A stretch of DNA of 64,000 nt from positions 15,898 through 79,897 of the forward strand of contig JBEKGN010000022.1 of assembly GCA_050012775.1 (NCBI GenBank). Reading direction: 5' to 3'. This document shows, piece after piece, positions 10,659 to 21,503 of this stretch. The stretch is from Roseiarcus sp050012775 (lineage in GTDB: Bacteria; Pseudomonadota; Alphaproteobacteria; Rhizobiales; Beijerinckiaceae). The notes beneath the pieces were generated by a model, which did no database searches, had not been told where the DNA came from, and saw nothing but the letters and a program-made list of their open reading frames with translations. The position numbers and the translations under genes were made by a program. Every line of letters starts with the position of its first letter. Position 1 is the stretch's first letter.

Positions 10659-13145
10659 ATGCGCCTGAGATTGACGCGAAACCATTGGCTGCGGCTTCTG
10701 GCCGGCGCGGCGCTGGCGGGGCTGGCCTATGCCGGGCTCGCGGACGCCGCGGTTGTCGGCACGACGGGCGCGGCCAACACGCAGGCGACGAGCTTACCGC
10801 CGGGCGGCGGCGTGAGGGTCATCGAGATCGGCGCGCAGGTCGTCGAAAACGAGAAGATCGAGACCTCGGCCAGCGGCAGCGTCCAATTGCTGTTCATCGA
10901 CAAGACGACCTTGAGCATCGGCCCGAACTCGAGCGTCGTGCTCGACAAATTCGTGTTCAATCCGCTGACGACGCAGGGCGAGATGGCGGTGTCGTTGAGC
11001 AAGGGCGTGCTGCGCCTGGTGGGCGGTCAGGCGACGCATACGGGCGGCGCGACGATCACCACGCCGGTCGCCGTGATCGGCATCCGCGGCGGCATCGTGA
11101 CGGCGACGCATTCGCTTAAGGAGGGCACGCGGGCCTATCTCGGCTATGGACAGTTGACGATGACCTCCGGCTGCGGAGCGGGGGCTCAGGCGGGCTGCAC
11201 GCCCAAGACCGTGACCGTGTTGCGTCCCGGCTTCATGGCGCAGTCGCAGTCGGCGGACGCGCCGCCCAGCGCGCCCGTCAGGGCCTCGGCGGGCGATATC
11301 CAATTGTCGAACGCCCAGCTGACCAGCGCGGCCGGCCAGACCGGCGGGTCGGCCGTGGCGCCGACGGATCAGCAGGCGGCCGGTTACAACGTCGGCACCG
11401 CGAATTCGCCGTCCGCGCCGGCGGCCGTCGTCAACCAGACGTCGGGCGCTCGGGGCAGCGCGTCCACGGCGATCGTCCAGCAGACCCAGCAGGTCGCCCA
11501 GCAAGGCGCGCAAGGCGCCGCGGCGGCCGTCACCGCGCCAACGGCGCCGGCTCCAACCGTCGCGTATTCCATTGTCACGCTTGGGCCCTACAGCACAAGT
11601 CTAGGCTCGAGCCCAGCGCCTTACCTCGCGGGCAACTTTGTCGCTTCCGGACCCTTCACGATCTCCCCGATCCTCGGCTATGCCGCCGGCGGCGTCAACG
11701 CGAACGGAACGACTGACACGACCTCCCGCCAATTTCAGGCGGGGCTCAGCCTGACCGGCAAAGGCGCCGCGCAAACCTCGACCATCTTTGTCATGACGTC
11801 CGAAATATCTAACGCCCCCAACATCGGATTCACTCAGGGAGGGGGATTTGTCGCTGCGAACTCGGGGGTGCCAGGCCCAGGCTATTATTACTTTGCGGCA
11901 GGCTCGGTCGCATCAGCGACGCCCGGTTCCGCGCCAAATTCGGCGCCGACCAACGCCTTTGGGCAGCCCAACGGCCCGTACTCTCTGACTTCCAATTTTG
12001 TGAATTTGGACTCAGGCGCCGTCACCCCGGAGCTTTCGCAAGCCAGCGTATCTGCAGTAGGTGTAAATTATACCGAAGAATATTATAATTACACTGTGAC
12101 CACGGCAACGCCAACCTCTGTCACCCCCAACCATCCCGATCTAACGTTGCAGGGTTACGTCGGCGGCGTCATGCAAACGGGATATTTTAATCCGGCGGCC
12201 TCTGGGACTGGAACATTTGGGGCGCCTTACATCATTACAAACGCGACTGGGCAGCCTGGGGACGTCAGTATTTATCTGCCCGGGACATCCTCGCAAATGG
12301 GCGCGATCTTTAACGTCAAAAGCTTGAACAACCCGGTGGGCGCCGGCATAGCGGTTCCGTTCGCGTCGGCCCAATATAACTTCGGAAGCTACAATCCGTC
12401 AGACCTGAATAACACCGCGGGGAGGAATACGGCGCGGGGAACCTACGTCGATCCAACAGATTTTGCGGCCCGCGGCACGGCCATATTCGACGGCGGCGCC
12501 AATGTCCCAACGACGACTATAAATGGGTTGGGCCTGACGGGAACCAATGAATACGCAGACACGTTGATGGTTACGGCCAATGCCGTTGGGGCGAATACGA
12601 GCGCATTTCTGTCGTCGATCTCCTCGGCGACGGTCACGCCGTGCGTCTGCGAGTATACGCAATGGGGGTTCTGGTCGACGAACAGCTGGCGGTCAACGGA
12701 CGGCGGCGTGTCGGTATATGGCGACTACGGGCCCCTGATGCTCTGGGTCGCGGGCGTTCCGACCACCGCGTCGATTGTTTCGGCGGCGACGGGAACCGCG
12801 ACCTACACCGGCCAGGTCGTCGCCGATATCAACAATAGGGGCGTCTTTTACATTGTCGCCGGAACGTTCAGCAACGCCGTCAATTTCGGAACCCAAACCG
12901 GCGCCGTTACGATCACTGGCCTCGATGGCGCGAACTATGCCGGAAACGTGACTCTCACGCCTTCTTCGACCCTGTTTGCGACCTTGTCCCCGTTGACCAG
13001 TAGCATCATCACCGGCCGGGCTGCCACGATCAACGGCTCGTTCTTCCAGGGCGCGACGAGCCCGATCGGCGAAATGGGCGGCTCGATCACCCTTACTGGG
13101 ACGCACTATCTGGGAAGCGGAATCTTCGCCGCCGGCAAACTGTGA
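10659..13145 (+). CDS. Exported FecR-domain protein with TbpB-like C-terminal barrel
   Basis: Predicted exported protein of 828 residues. The ATG at 10659 has a GGAGG six bases upstream; reading further upstream in frame only overlaps the previous gene. A signal peptide (about 1-31, ending AGLADAA) is followed by a FecR domain (about 50-155: VRVIEIGAQVVENEKIETSA, then LSIGPNSSVVLDKFVFNP and ITTPVAVIGIRGGI). A Gln/Ala/Pro-rich linker (about 200-300) precedes a Gly/Ser/Thr/Asn-rich region. The last about 120 residues (GTATYTGQVVADINNRG, VAGTFSNAVNFGTQTGAV, INGSFFQGATSPIGEMGG, YLGSGIFAAGKL) have the strand pattern of the eight-stranded TbpB/hemophilin-type barrel found in Slam substrates. From about 11,570 onward base composition becomes more AT-rich than in the FecR half. 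Role inferred: surface or secreted cargo of the adjacent barrel protein. Confidence 0.8.
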   Translation: MRLRLTRNHWLRLLAGAALAGLAYAGLADAAVVGTTGAANTQATSLPPGGGVRVIEIGAQVVENEKIETSASGSVQLLFIDKTTLSIGPNSSVVLDKFVFNPLTTQGEMAVSLSKGVLRLVGGQATHTGGATITTPVAVIGIRGGIVTATHSLKEGTRAYLGYGQLTMTSGCGAGAQAGCTPKTVTVLRPGFMAQSQSADAPPSAPVRASAGDIQLSNAQLTSAAGQTGGSAVAPTDQQAAGYNVGTANSPSAPAAVVNQTSGARGSASTAIVQQTQQVAQQGAQGAAAAVTAPTAPAPTVAYSIVTLGPYSTSLGSSPAPYLAGNFVASGPFTISPILGYAAGGVNANGTTDTTSRQFQAGLSLTGKGAAQTSTIFVMTSEISNAPNIGFTQGGGFVAANSGVPGPGYYYFAAGSVASATPGSAPNSAPTNAFGQPNGPYSLTSNFVNLDSGAVTPELSQASVSAVGVNYTEEYYNYTVTTATPTSVTPNHPDLTLQGYVGGVMQTGYFNPAASGTGTFGAPYIITNATGQPGDVSIYLPGTSSQMGAIFNVKSLNNPVGAGIAVPFASAQYNFGSYNPSDLNNTAGRNTARGTYVDPTDFAARGTAIFDGGANVPTTTINGLGLTGTNEYADTLMVTANAVGANTSAFLSSISSATVTPCVCEYTQWGFWSTNSWRSTDGGVSVYGDYGPLMLWVAGVPTTASIVSAATGTATYTGQVVADINNRGVFYIVAGTFSNAVNFGTQTGAVTITGLDGANYAGNVTLTPSSTLFATLSPLTSSIITGRAATINGSFFQGATSPIGEMGGSITLTGTHYLGSGIFAAGKL

Positions 13146-13577
13146 GAATTTGAACGCCGAGTCGGTAACGATCGAGTTCAAAACCCGACCGTTCGCCGGC
13201 GGGAAGGGCGGCCGGCCGCGGCTGGCGCGATGGTTGGCGAGGGTCGCATCGCCTCGGGCCGCCATGAATGGCGCCTGCGCGGGCATCGCCTTGGCCGGTC
13301 CGCGCAGGTTCCGGGCGGCAGCGGCGAGGAGGAACTCATCGTGGCCGCCGCAAGGACCCGTAGTCGTACTCCGTCAAGTCCGACGACGCGTTCGAGCTGG
13401 GCGAACGGCATCGCGAACCTTGTCGCGCCAGCCCTGACTCTGCTGCGGTTCACCGAGCCGGCATGGCCAAACGCGCACGCAAGCCTTGCCGCCAATTAAG
13501 GTTTCTTTCGCGGCGCAGCGCTGCTATGCCCGCGCCAGCCACATTTCGGGCCCGTGCAACGGGCCAGCCGGAAAGCC
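13146..13577. other. GC-rich intergenic gap upstream of lepA
   Basis: This 432-bp region lies between the FecR-domain gene and lepA. Short frames in it are Arg/Ala-rich with no recognisable motif and no good ribosome-binding site. I see no repeat, tRNA or clear hairpin. It probably holds the lepA promoter. Confidence 0.4.
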
Positions 13578-15383
<1,806 letters not shown>

Positions 15384-15396
15384 GGGCTCCGCCATC

Positions 15397-15469
15397 GCGA
15401 GCAAAGCGAAGCGATCCAGACGCGGGGTCTGCGGCTGCGGCTTAGTCTGGACTGCTTCGCTTCGCTCGT
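15397..15469. repeat. Palindromic dispersed-type repeat / hairpin downstream of lepA
   Basis: Arms 15397-15420 and 15446-15469 are inverted repeats matching at 20 of 24 positions, around a 25-bp loop that is itself partly self-complementary. The arm motif (CTTCGCTTCGCTCG type) resembles a palindrome I know to be dispersed in many alphaproteobacterial genomes. It has no U-tract, so it may act as a weak terminator or mRNA stabiliser for lepA rather than a standard terminator. Confidence 0.6.
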
Positions 15470-15521
15470 AGTGACGGCGAAAAGGCGCCGACTCCGCGCG
15501 TATCGATTGAGAGGGCCTCAG

Positions 15522-15782
15522 ATGAGTTCTTCGGTGAGAGCTAAGAGCGTCCGCTTCGACGAGGACAGTTTCTGGGTCGAACTGTCCGACGGCCGCACAT
15601 TGAGCGTCCCCCTGGCGTGGTTCCCGCGCCTATTGCGCGCCTCCCCCGAGCAGAGGGAAGCCGTGAGCATCAGTTCGCGCGGCCTTCATTGGGACGAGTT
15701 GGACGAGGATATTTCCATCGAAGGGCTCCTAGCGGGCCGAGGCGATCAGACTCGGCCTCGGAAAAGCGTCGGCGCGGCCTGA
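15522..15782 (+). CDS. DUF2442 domain protein
   Basis: Small 86-residue protein of the DUF2442 family, often found beside DUF4160 proteins in toxin-antitoxin-like pairs. The pattern V-x-F-D-E-D-S-F-W-V-E-L-S-D-G-R, then SVPLAWFPRLLRASPEQRE, then GLHWDELDEDISIEGLLAG is diagnostic. Start ATG 15522 follows GAGAGGG; an upstream in-frame start at 15471 would add 17 arginine-rich residues and overlap the palindrome, so it is less likely. No DUF4160 partner is visible on either side, so it appears to be an orphan. Function is not established. Confidence 0.85.
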   Translation: MSSSVRAKSVRFDEDSFWVELSDGRTLSVPLAWFPRLLRASPEQREAVSISSRGLHWDELDEDISIEGLLAGRGDQTRPRKSVGAA

Positions 15783-15819
15783 ACATCGCCGCGCTGAACA
15801 TGGACGACTGAGAGCGGGG

Positions 15820-16107
15820 CTATCGCCCTTTCGCCCGCGGCCATCGGTGGTTGACGGCGACGACCAGCCCGATCAGCCCGATCACGAGCACGACGACGAG
15901 AAGGGCGAGCCCGATCTGCGGCTTGCCGAGCGCCGTCGCGCCGACGAGGACGCCTATGGCCAAAGCGGTGACGAGGACGGCCCCGCCGGCCGTGGCGAGG
16001 CCCTTCGACCAGTCGAACTGGACGCCGCGCCGCCGATTGTCGCGGATCTGCTTGATCGCCACCGCCATGATGGCGAGATAGAGGATCGCGAACGCCAGCC
16101 AACCCAT
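15820..16107 (-). CDS. Small inner-membrane protein of unknown function
   Basis: A 95-residue hydrophobic protein with three predicted membrane helices (about 2-18, 38-60 and 67-85), separated by a charged segment QIRDNRRRGVQFDWSKG. The ATG at 16107 has GAAAGG about eleven bases upstream. It starts 16 bp after the stop of the flavoprotein gene on the same strand, so the two are likely co-transcribed. I do not recognise a family; short proteins of this layout are common next to housekeeping genes in Hyphomicrobiales. Confidence 0.6.
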   Translation of the reverse strand: MGWLAFAILYLAIMAVAIKQIRDNRRRGVQFDWSKGLATAGGAVLVTALAIGVLVGATALGKPQIGLALLVVVLVIGLIGLVVAVNHRWPRAKGR

Positions 16108-16123
16108 GGAGATGTCGCCTTTC

Positions 16124-17353
16124 TCAGCCGTGTCGCTCGATCCACGCCGTCGCGCCGCGTCCGGCGGCCGCGCCGGTGGCGAACGAGGCCTGCAAGAGAT
16201 AGCCGCCGGTCGGCGCTTCCCAGTCGATCATTTCGCCGGCGACGAAGACGCCGGGCATTTTCCTTAGCATGAACGCGTCGTCGATCTCGCGCCATTCGAC
16301 GCCGCCGGCGCTCGAAATGGCGCGCTCGATCGGCGCCGGCGCGAGGAGGCGCAGCGGCAGCGCCTTGATGCGCGCCGCGAGAGCGTCCGCGTCCTCGGGG
16401 ATCGCGCCGGCTTCGCGCAACAGCGCGATCGCGATCGGCGCGAGGGCCGCGGCCTTGCGCAGAAAGGTCGACAGCGATTGACCGGGCCGCCGCCGCAGAC
16501 GCTTCGCCAGCGCCTCGTGCGACAAGTCCGGCTTGAGGTCGACGATCAGGATCGTCGACCCCTGCGCTTCGATCGCGTCGCGCAAGGCTGCCGACAGGGC
16601 GTAGACGGCGCCGCCCTCGATTCCCCGCGCGCCGATCATCGCCTCGCCGCGCACGCTCCTCTCGCCATGCTGGAGCGCGATGGCCTTGAGCGGCTGGCCG
16701 GCGAAGCGCTGGCGAAAGACCGGCGACCAGTCGACCTCGAAAGCGCAATTGGCGGGACGCAATCGCGCGACCGCGATTCCGGCCGCGCGGAGAATCTCGA
16801 CCCATGAGCCGTCGGCGCCGAGCCGAGGCCAGGAGGCGCCGCCGAGCGCGAGGACGATTGCCGCGGCCTCGACCTCCTCGACGCCCTCGGGCGTGGCGAA
16901 ACGGATGCGCTGGTCTTCGCCGAAGCCGACGAAGCGATGGCGCGGGCGAAGCGCGACCCCGAGCGCGTCGAGGCGCCTCAGCCAGGCGCGGAGCAGCGGC
17001 GTCGCTTTGAAACTCTTGGGGAAGACGCGCCCGCTGGAGCCGACGAAGGTCTCCTCGCCGAGCGCCGCGCTCCAGGCGCGCAGAGCGTCGGGCGAAAATC
17101 GCTCGATCGCCGGCCGCAGCCGCTCCGCCGCCGCGCCGTATCGCGTCATGAAGCGGTCGAGCGGCTCGCCGTGCGTGAGATTGAGCCCGCCGCGCCCGGC
17201 GAGCAGGAATTTTCGCGCCGGCGAGGGCGCGGCGTCGTAGACGACGACGCGATGGCCGCTCGCCGCAAGAACCTCGGCGGCCATCAGGCCCGCGGGGCCG
17301 GCGCCCACGACGATCGCGCTTGCCGCATGCGACTTCGATCGATCCGATTTCAC
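16124..17353 (-). CDS. TIGR03862/HI0933-type FAD-dependent oxidoreductase
   Basis: Flavoprotein of 409 residues in the HI0933/BaiN-like family (TIGR03862 subgroup). The N-terminal Rossmann motif AIVVGAGPAGLMAAEVLA binds the FAD ADP part, followed by the family signature ARKFLLAGRGGLNLTHGEP. Further conserved stretches are FVGSSGRVFPKSFKATPLLR, IVLALGGASWPRLGADGSW and, near the C-terminus, GVFVAGEMIDWEAPTGGYLL. Start is a GTG at 17353. The substrate is unknown. It is upstream of a small membrane protein gene in the same direction. Confidence 0.88.
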   Translation of the reverse strand: MKSDRSKSHAASAIVVGAGPAGLMAAEVLAASGHRVVVYDAAPSPARKFLLAGRGGLNLTHGEPLDRFMTRYGAAAERLRPAIERFSPDALRAWSAALGEETFVGSSGRVFPKSFKATPLLRAWLRRLDALGVALRPRHRFVGFGEDQRIRFATPEGVEEVEAAAIVLALGGASWPRLGADGSWVEILRAAGIAVARLRPANCAFEVDWSPVFRQRFAGQPLKAIALQHGERSVRGEAMIGARGIEGGAVYALSAALRDAIEAQGSTILIVDLKPDLSHEALAKRLRRRPGQSLSTFLRKAAALAPIAIALLREAGAIPEDADALAARIKALPLRLLAPAPIERAISSAGGVEWREIDDAFMLRKMPGVFVAGEMIDWEAPTGGYLLQASFATGAAAGRGATAWIERHG

Positions 17354-17674
17354 CGATGGGCTCTCGTTGAAGGGCGAACGCCTGTCCGCCGGGCTGCTCG
17401 CAAGAAATCAGGCCAATCGACCTAATCGCGTCGCGACCGACATGACAATCTCGGAACGTCGCATGGAGTCCGGCGGCGACCGCCCGCGGGTCTTCGGGTC
17501 GCGCGCGATCGGCGCCGACGGCGGCTGCCCTGTCGCTTCCATCGCATTGCCTATGACTCGGCCGTTGTTCTATAATTTCAACGAATACAGCGAATAATTC
17601 TAAATTAAGTAAAATTTCCGCGTCCGTTCGCAATGTTTTTGCGATTTACGCTCCATTAATCCTGCGCGTATAGC
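17354..17674. other. Divergent intergenic region with an AT-rich half
   Basis: This 321-bp gap separates the minus-strand flavoprotein and the plus-strand GGDEF-EAL gene. The half nearest the GGDEF-EAL gene (about 17,550-17,665) is markedly AT-rich and is the likely promoter region. I found no gene and no clear operator. Confidence 0.4.
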
Positions 17675-20443
17675 GTGCATCAACTTTTGGAACAGGCGCG
17701 GTTTTATTTGCTTGCCGCGGATCGCCGCGGCGGAGGTCGTCATTTGCGCGCAAATCCGATGAGGCGCGCCGAGCGCGCGCTCGACGAATCCGGCATGGCC
17801 GCCCTCGCGCGCGCGGCGACCGAGTCCCATGAAGTCATCGCGCTCGGCGATCAGGCCATTATCGCGCAGTTGCAGGCGCTACGCTATCAGACCGCCATCG
17901 ACAATATCTCGCAAGGCGTTTGCTTCTTCGACGGCGAAGGGCGTCTGATCCTGTGCAATCGCCGTTTCGCCGAGATCTACCGCCTCACGCGCGATCAAGT
18001 TCCGCCCGGCGCCACCCTGCGCGAGATCACGGAACGTCGCGTCGCCGTCGGAACCGGCGCCATGGCCGCGGACGACTATCTCGCCCATTGCGCCTCGATC
18101 AATTCGCGCGTTGAAGCGAAAACCTGGACCGCCGCGCTCCCGGACGGCCGAACCGTTCAAATCCACCACCAGCCCATGCCCGACGGCGGCTGGGTCTCGA
18201 CGCATCAGGACATTACCGAACTTCAGGACAAGCGCGCCATCGCTAACGAGCGAATTTCGCTGCAAGCCCTGATCGACCAGGTGCCCGACTATCTCTGGAT
18301 CAAAGACGCCGAAAGCCGCTTCGTCGTCGTCAACAAGGCGCTCGCAGCGGACAACGGTCGGGTCAGGGCGAGCGACATGATCGGCCTGACGGACTTCGAC
18401 TTTCACGCTCGGGAGGCCGCGCGGGGTTTTCGCGCGCTCGAGCTGGAAATCCTCGCCACCGGGCGGCCGATGATCGATTTCGAGGAGACCGTCGTCGACG
18501 TGACCGGCGCGCGTAAGTGGTTCTTGTCGACAAAAATGCCGTTGCGCGACGACAATGGCGAAATCTGCGGCCTGATCGGCATCGCGCACGACATCACCGC
18601 GCGCAAATTGGGGGAGGGGCTGCGCGACGGCCAGGCGCAGATTCTGGAAATGATCGCGATGGGCGCGCCGCTGGAAGCCGTCCTCGATCGTCTCGTGCGT
18701 CTGGTCGAATCTCAGTTGACCGGGATATTCGGCTCCATCCTGTTGCTCGACGAGGATCGAGTCCATTTGCGCCATGGCGCCGCGCCGAGCTTGGCGGAGG
18801 CCTATACGAAGGCCATCGAGGGCGTCCGCATCGGCGCCAATGTGGGGTCGTGCGGCGCCGCCGCCTATCGGCGAGAACCTGTCGTCGTCGCCGATATCGC
18901 AAAGGATCCGCTTTGGAAGGACTATCGCGAATTGGCCGCCGCGCACGGCTATCGGTCGTGCTGGTCGACCCCGATCTTGTCGAACCACGGCGAGGTGTTG
19001 GGCGTCTTCGCGATGTACTCGATGTCGGTGCGCGAACCCTCGCCGGTCGAAACGCGCCTCATCGACATCGCCACCCACATCGCTGGCATCGCGATCGAAC
19101 GCAAGCTGGCCGAGGACCGCATTCATTTCATGGCCAACCATGATGCGCTGACGGGGCTTCCCAATCGCGCCTTGCTCAGGGACCGTCTTTCGCAGGCTTT
19201 GCTGTATGCGCAACGCTACGACCGTTCGGTGACGGTGCTGTTCATCGATCTGGATAATTTCAAGCTCATCAACGACAGCCTGGGCCACAATGCCGGCGAC
19301 GAGCTTCTGAAGACCGTCGCGAGCCGGATGCTCGATTGCGTGAGGGCGACCGATACTGTGGTGCGGCTCGGCGGCGACGAATTCGTCATTCTTCTTCTCG
19401 ATCAACCCAAGAGCGCGGACATTATTTCCACAACCGTGCAAAAACTAGGCGGGGCCATCGCGCAGACCGTTCATCTCGAAGGACATGATCTCAGGGTGAC
19501 GGGCAGCATCGGGATTGCGAGCTATCCCGGCGATGGGATGGACGCCGACGCGCTGATCGCCAACGCCGATGCGGCGATGTACCGCGCCAAGGAAATCGGG
19601 CGCGACAATTTCCAGTTCTACACGCCCGAATTGAACACCAAGGTCCAAGAAAAATTCCTGCTGCAGGAAGACTTGCGAAACGCCGTCGCCCGATCCGAGT
19701 TCGTCCTGCTCTATCAGCCGCAGGTCGATTTGCGCACGGGGCGCATCTTCGCCGTCGAGGCGTTGGTCCGCTGGAAGCACCCGACCCTGGGTTTGGTGTC
19801 GCCGATCAAATTCATCCCGATGGCCGAGGAAACAGGGCTGATCGTGCCGATCGGCGACTGGGTGCTGCACGAAGCCTGCCGCCAGAACAAGGCGTGGCAG
19901 GATTCGGGCGTGCCGCCGATCACGGTGTGCGTGAACGTATCGGCGCGCCAATTCAAGGAAAGGAACTTGGTCAGCCGTGTCGTCGGGGCGCTGAGCGACA
20001 GCGAGCTGGACGCCAAATATCTCGAGCTGGAGCTGACGGAAAGTCTCATCATGCAGGACATCGAACTCGCCGTCGCGACGATGGGGGAATTGCAAGGCCT
20101 GGGCGTTCAGCTCTCGATCGACGATTTCGGAACCGGCTATTCCAGCCTTAGCGCGCTGAAGACCTTTCCGGTCGCGCGGCTGAAGATCGACAAGTCGTTC
20201 ATTGACGGTCTTCCCGCCGACGAGAACGATAAGGCCGTCGCCAGCGCCGTGATTTCATTGGGACAGAAGCTCCATCTCAGGGTCATCGCCGAAGGCGTCG
20301 AAACGGACGACCAGCTCGCGTTCTTGCGCGAAAACAATTGCGACGAAATGCAAGGTTATCATTTCAGCAAACCTGTCGAGTCGCGAGAAATCGAAGCGCT
20401 TCTCAGGGCGCGGGTTCAACTCGACCCGGGCGCGTCTCGATAA
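17675..20443 (+). CDS. PAS-PAS-GAF-GGDEF-EAL cyclic-di-GMP enzyme
   Basis: Soluble signalling protein of up to 922 residues. A PAS fold (about 70-185, ISQGVCFFDGEGRLILCNRR) and a second PAS domain (about 200-312, IDQVPDYLWIKDAESRFVVV) precede a GAF domain (about 325-475). The GGDEF domain (about 480-650) has an intact RLGGDEFVIL active site and an RATD inhibitory site exactly five residues before it. The EAL domain (about 660-915) keeps its catalytic set: EALVRW, the Asn in VCVNVSARQF, ELTES, DDFGTGYSSL, KIDKSF and AEGVET. Both synthase and phosphodiesterase activities are therefore possible. No membrane segment is seen. The start may be GTG 17675 or ATG 17759; neither has a strong ribosome-binding site. 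Confidence 0.93.
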   Translation: MHQLLEQARFYLLAADRRGGGRHLRANPMRRAERALDESGMAALARAATESHEVIALGDQAIIAQLQALRYQTAIDNISQGVCFFDGEGRLILCNRRFAEIYRLTRDQVPPGATLREITERRVAVGTGAMAADDYLAHCASINSRVEAKTWTAALPDGRTVQIHHQPMPDGGWVSTHQDITELQDKRAIANERISLQALIDQVPDYLWIKDAESRFVVVNKALAADNGRVRASDMIGLTDFDFHAREAARGFRALELEILATGRPMIDFEETVVDVTGARKWFLSTKMPLRDDNGEICGLIGIAHDITARKLGEGLRDGQAQILEMIAMGAPLEAVLDRLVRLVESQLTGIFGSILLLDEDRVHLRHGAAPSLAEAYTKAIEGVRIGANVGSCGAAAYRREPVVVADIAKDPLWKDYRELAAAHGYRSCWSTPILSNHGEVLGVFAMYSMSVREPSPVETRLIDIATHIAGIAIERKLAEDRIHFMANHDALTGLPNRALLRDRLSQALLYAQRYDRSVTVLFIDLDNFKLINDSLGHNAGDELLKTVASRMLDCVRATDTVVRLGGDEFVILLLDQPKSADIISTTVQKLGGAIAQTVHLEGHDLRVTGSIGIASYPGDGMDADALIANADAAMYRAKEIGRDNFQFYTPELNTKVQEKFLLQEDLRNAVARSEFVLLYQPQVDLRTGRIFAVEALVRWKHPTLGLVSPIKFIPMAEETGLIVPIGDWVLHEACRQNKAWQDSGVPPITVCVNVSARQFKERNLVSRVVGALSDSELDAKYLELELTESLIMQDIELAVATMGELQGLGVQLSIDDFGTGYSSLSALKTFPVARLKIDKSFIDGLPADENDKAVASAVISLGQKLHLRVIAEGVETDDQLAFLRENNCDEMQGYHFSKPVESREIEALLRARVQLDPGASR

Positions 20444-20714
20444 GCGCGACCGTCTTGAAACGTCATCGCATCGCCGCTTACGCTCGCAGCGGGGCCGCAC
20501 AAGCGATCGCGCCGCAGGCGTAGAGCGCCTGGGCGACGGCGATTCGCCGGTTGATCGCCGAAGAAATAAGCGCCGCCGGCTCTGGCGTCGCCGGCAAATT
20601 TCGATCAAAAGGACGCGAAAGCGGCGCCGGCGCGGGCCGAATGCCGCAAAGACGCCTCGCGTTCGCGCGGGAAGCCATCCACGCGGCCGCAAGGGCGGAG
20701 AAACGGAGTTTAAA

Positions 20715-21494
20715 ATGGATTTGGGCATCGCCGGGCGCAAAGCGATCGTCTGCGCATCGAGCAAGGGCCTGGGCCGGGCCTGCGCGATGGCGCTGGCGCG
20801 GGCGGGCTGCGCCGTGATCGTCAACGGCCGCGATTCGGCGATTCTGGAGGCGACGGCGCGCGAGATTCGCGAAGCGACGGGCGCCGAGGTCGTTTCCGTC
20901 GCCGGCGATCTCGACTCGGCCGAAGTCCGCGCGGCCTTGCTCGACGCCTGTCCGGAGCCCGACATTCTCGTCAACAACAACGGCGGCCCGCCGCCGGCGC
21001 CGTTCGCCGAACTGACGCGCGAGCACATCTTGCGCGGCATCGAGTCCAACATGCTGACGCCGATCGCGCTCATTCAGCGGGTCGCGCCGGGCATGGCGCG
21101 GCGGCGTTTCGGGCGCATCGTCAATATCACCTCGGCGTCGGTGCGCGCGCCGATTCCCGGCCTCGACGTTTCCTCGGGCGCGCGCGCCGGCTTGACCGCG
21201 TTCATCGCGGCGACCGCGCGCGCGCTCGCCAAGGACAATGTGACCATCAATTCGATCCAGCCCGGCGCCTTCGACACCGACCGGCTTCGACCCGGCCTGC
21301 TCAAACGCGCCGCGGCGATGGGCGCGGATCTCGCGGCGGCGCGCGCCGAGCGCGAAGCGACGATTCCCGCGCGCCGGTTCGGGGCGCCGGAGGAATTCGG
21401 CGCTCTGTGCGCCTATCTTTCGAGCGCGCAGGCGGGCTACATCGTCGGCCAGAATATTCTCATCGACGGCGGCGCCTTTCCCGGCGCGTTCTGA
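20715..21494 (+). CDS. SDR-family oxidoreductase lacking the usual YxxxK
   Basis: Short-chain dehydrogenase/reductase fold of 259 residues. The nucleotide-binding loop is present but altered (CASSKGLGRACAMALA), as is the NNxG strand (ILVNNNGGPP). The catalytic Ser region IVNITSASVR is visible, but the position of the YxxxK motif reads LDVSSGARAGLTAF, with no Tyr or Lys. This variation is shared by a subgroup annotated as 3-oxoacyl-ACP reductase-like, whose true activity is uncertain. The ATG at 20715 has GGAG seven bases upstream. It lies 9 bp upstream of the EamA transporter gene, so the two probably form an operon. Confidence 0.85.
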   Translation: MDLGIAGRKAIVCASSKGLGRACAMALARAGCAVIVNGRDSAILEATAREIREATGAEVVSVAGDLDSAEVRAALLDACPEPDILVNNNGGPPPAPFAELTREHILRGIESNMLTPIALIQRVAPGMARRRFGRIVNITSASVRAPIPGLDVSSGARAGLTAFIAATARALAKDNVTINSIQPGAFDTDRLRPGLLKRAAAMGADLAAARAEREATIPARRFGAPEEFGALCAYLSSAQAGYIVGQNILIDGGAFPGAF

Positions 21495-21503
21495 AACGGT
21501 CCG

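Noticed and set aside
13150..13499. Small genes between the FecR-domain gene and lepA
   Set aside because: The frames overlap each other, are Arg/Ala-rich and have no ribosome-binding sites or recognisable motifs.
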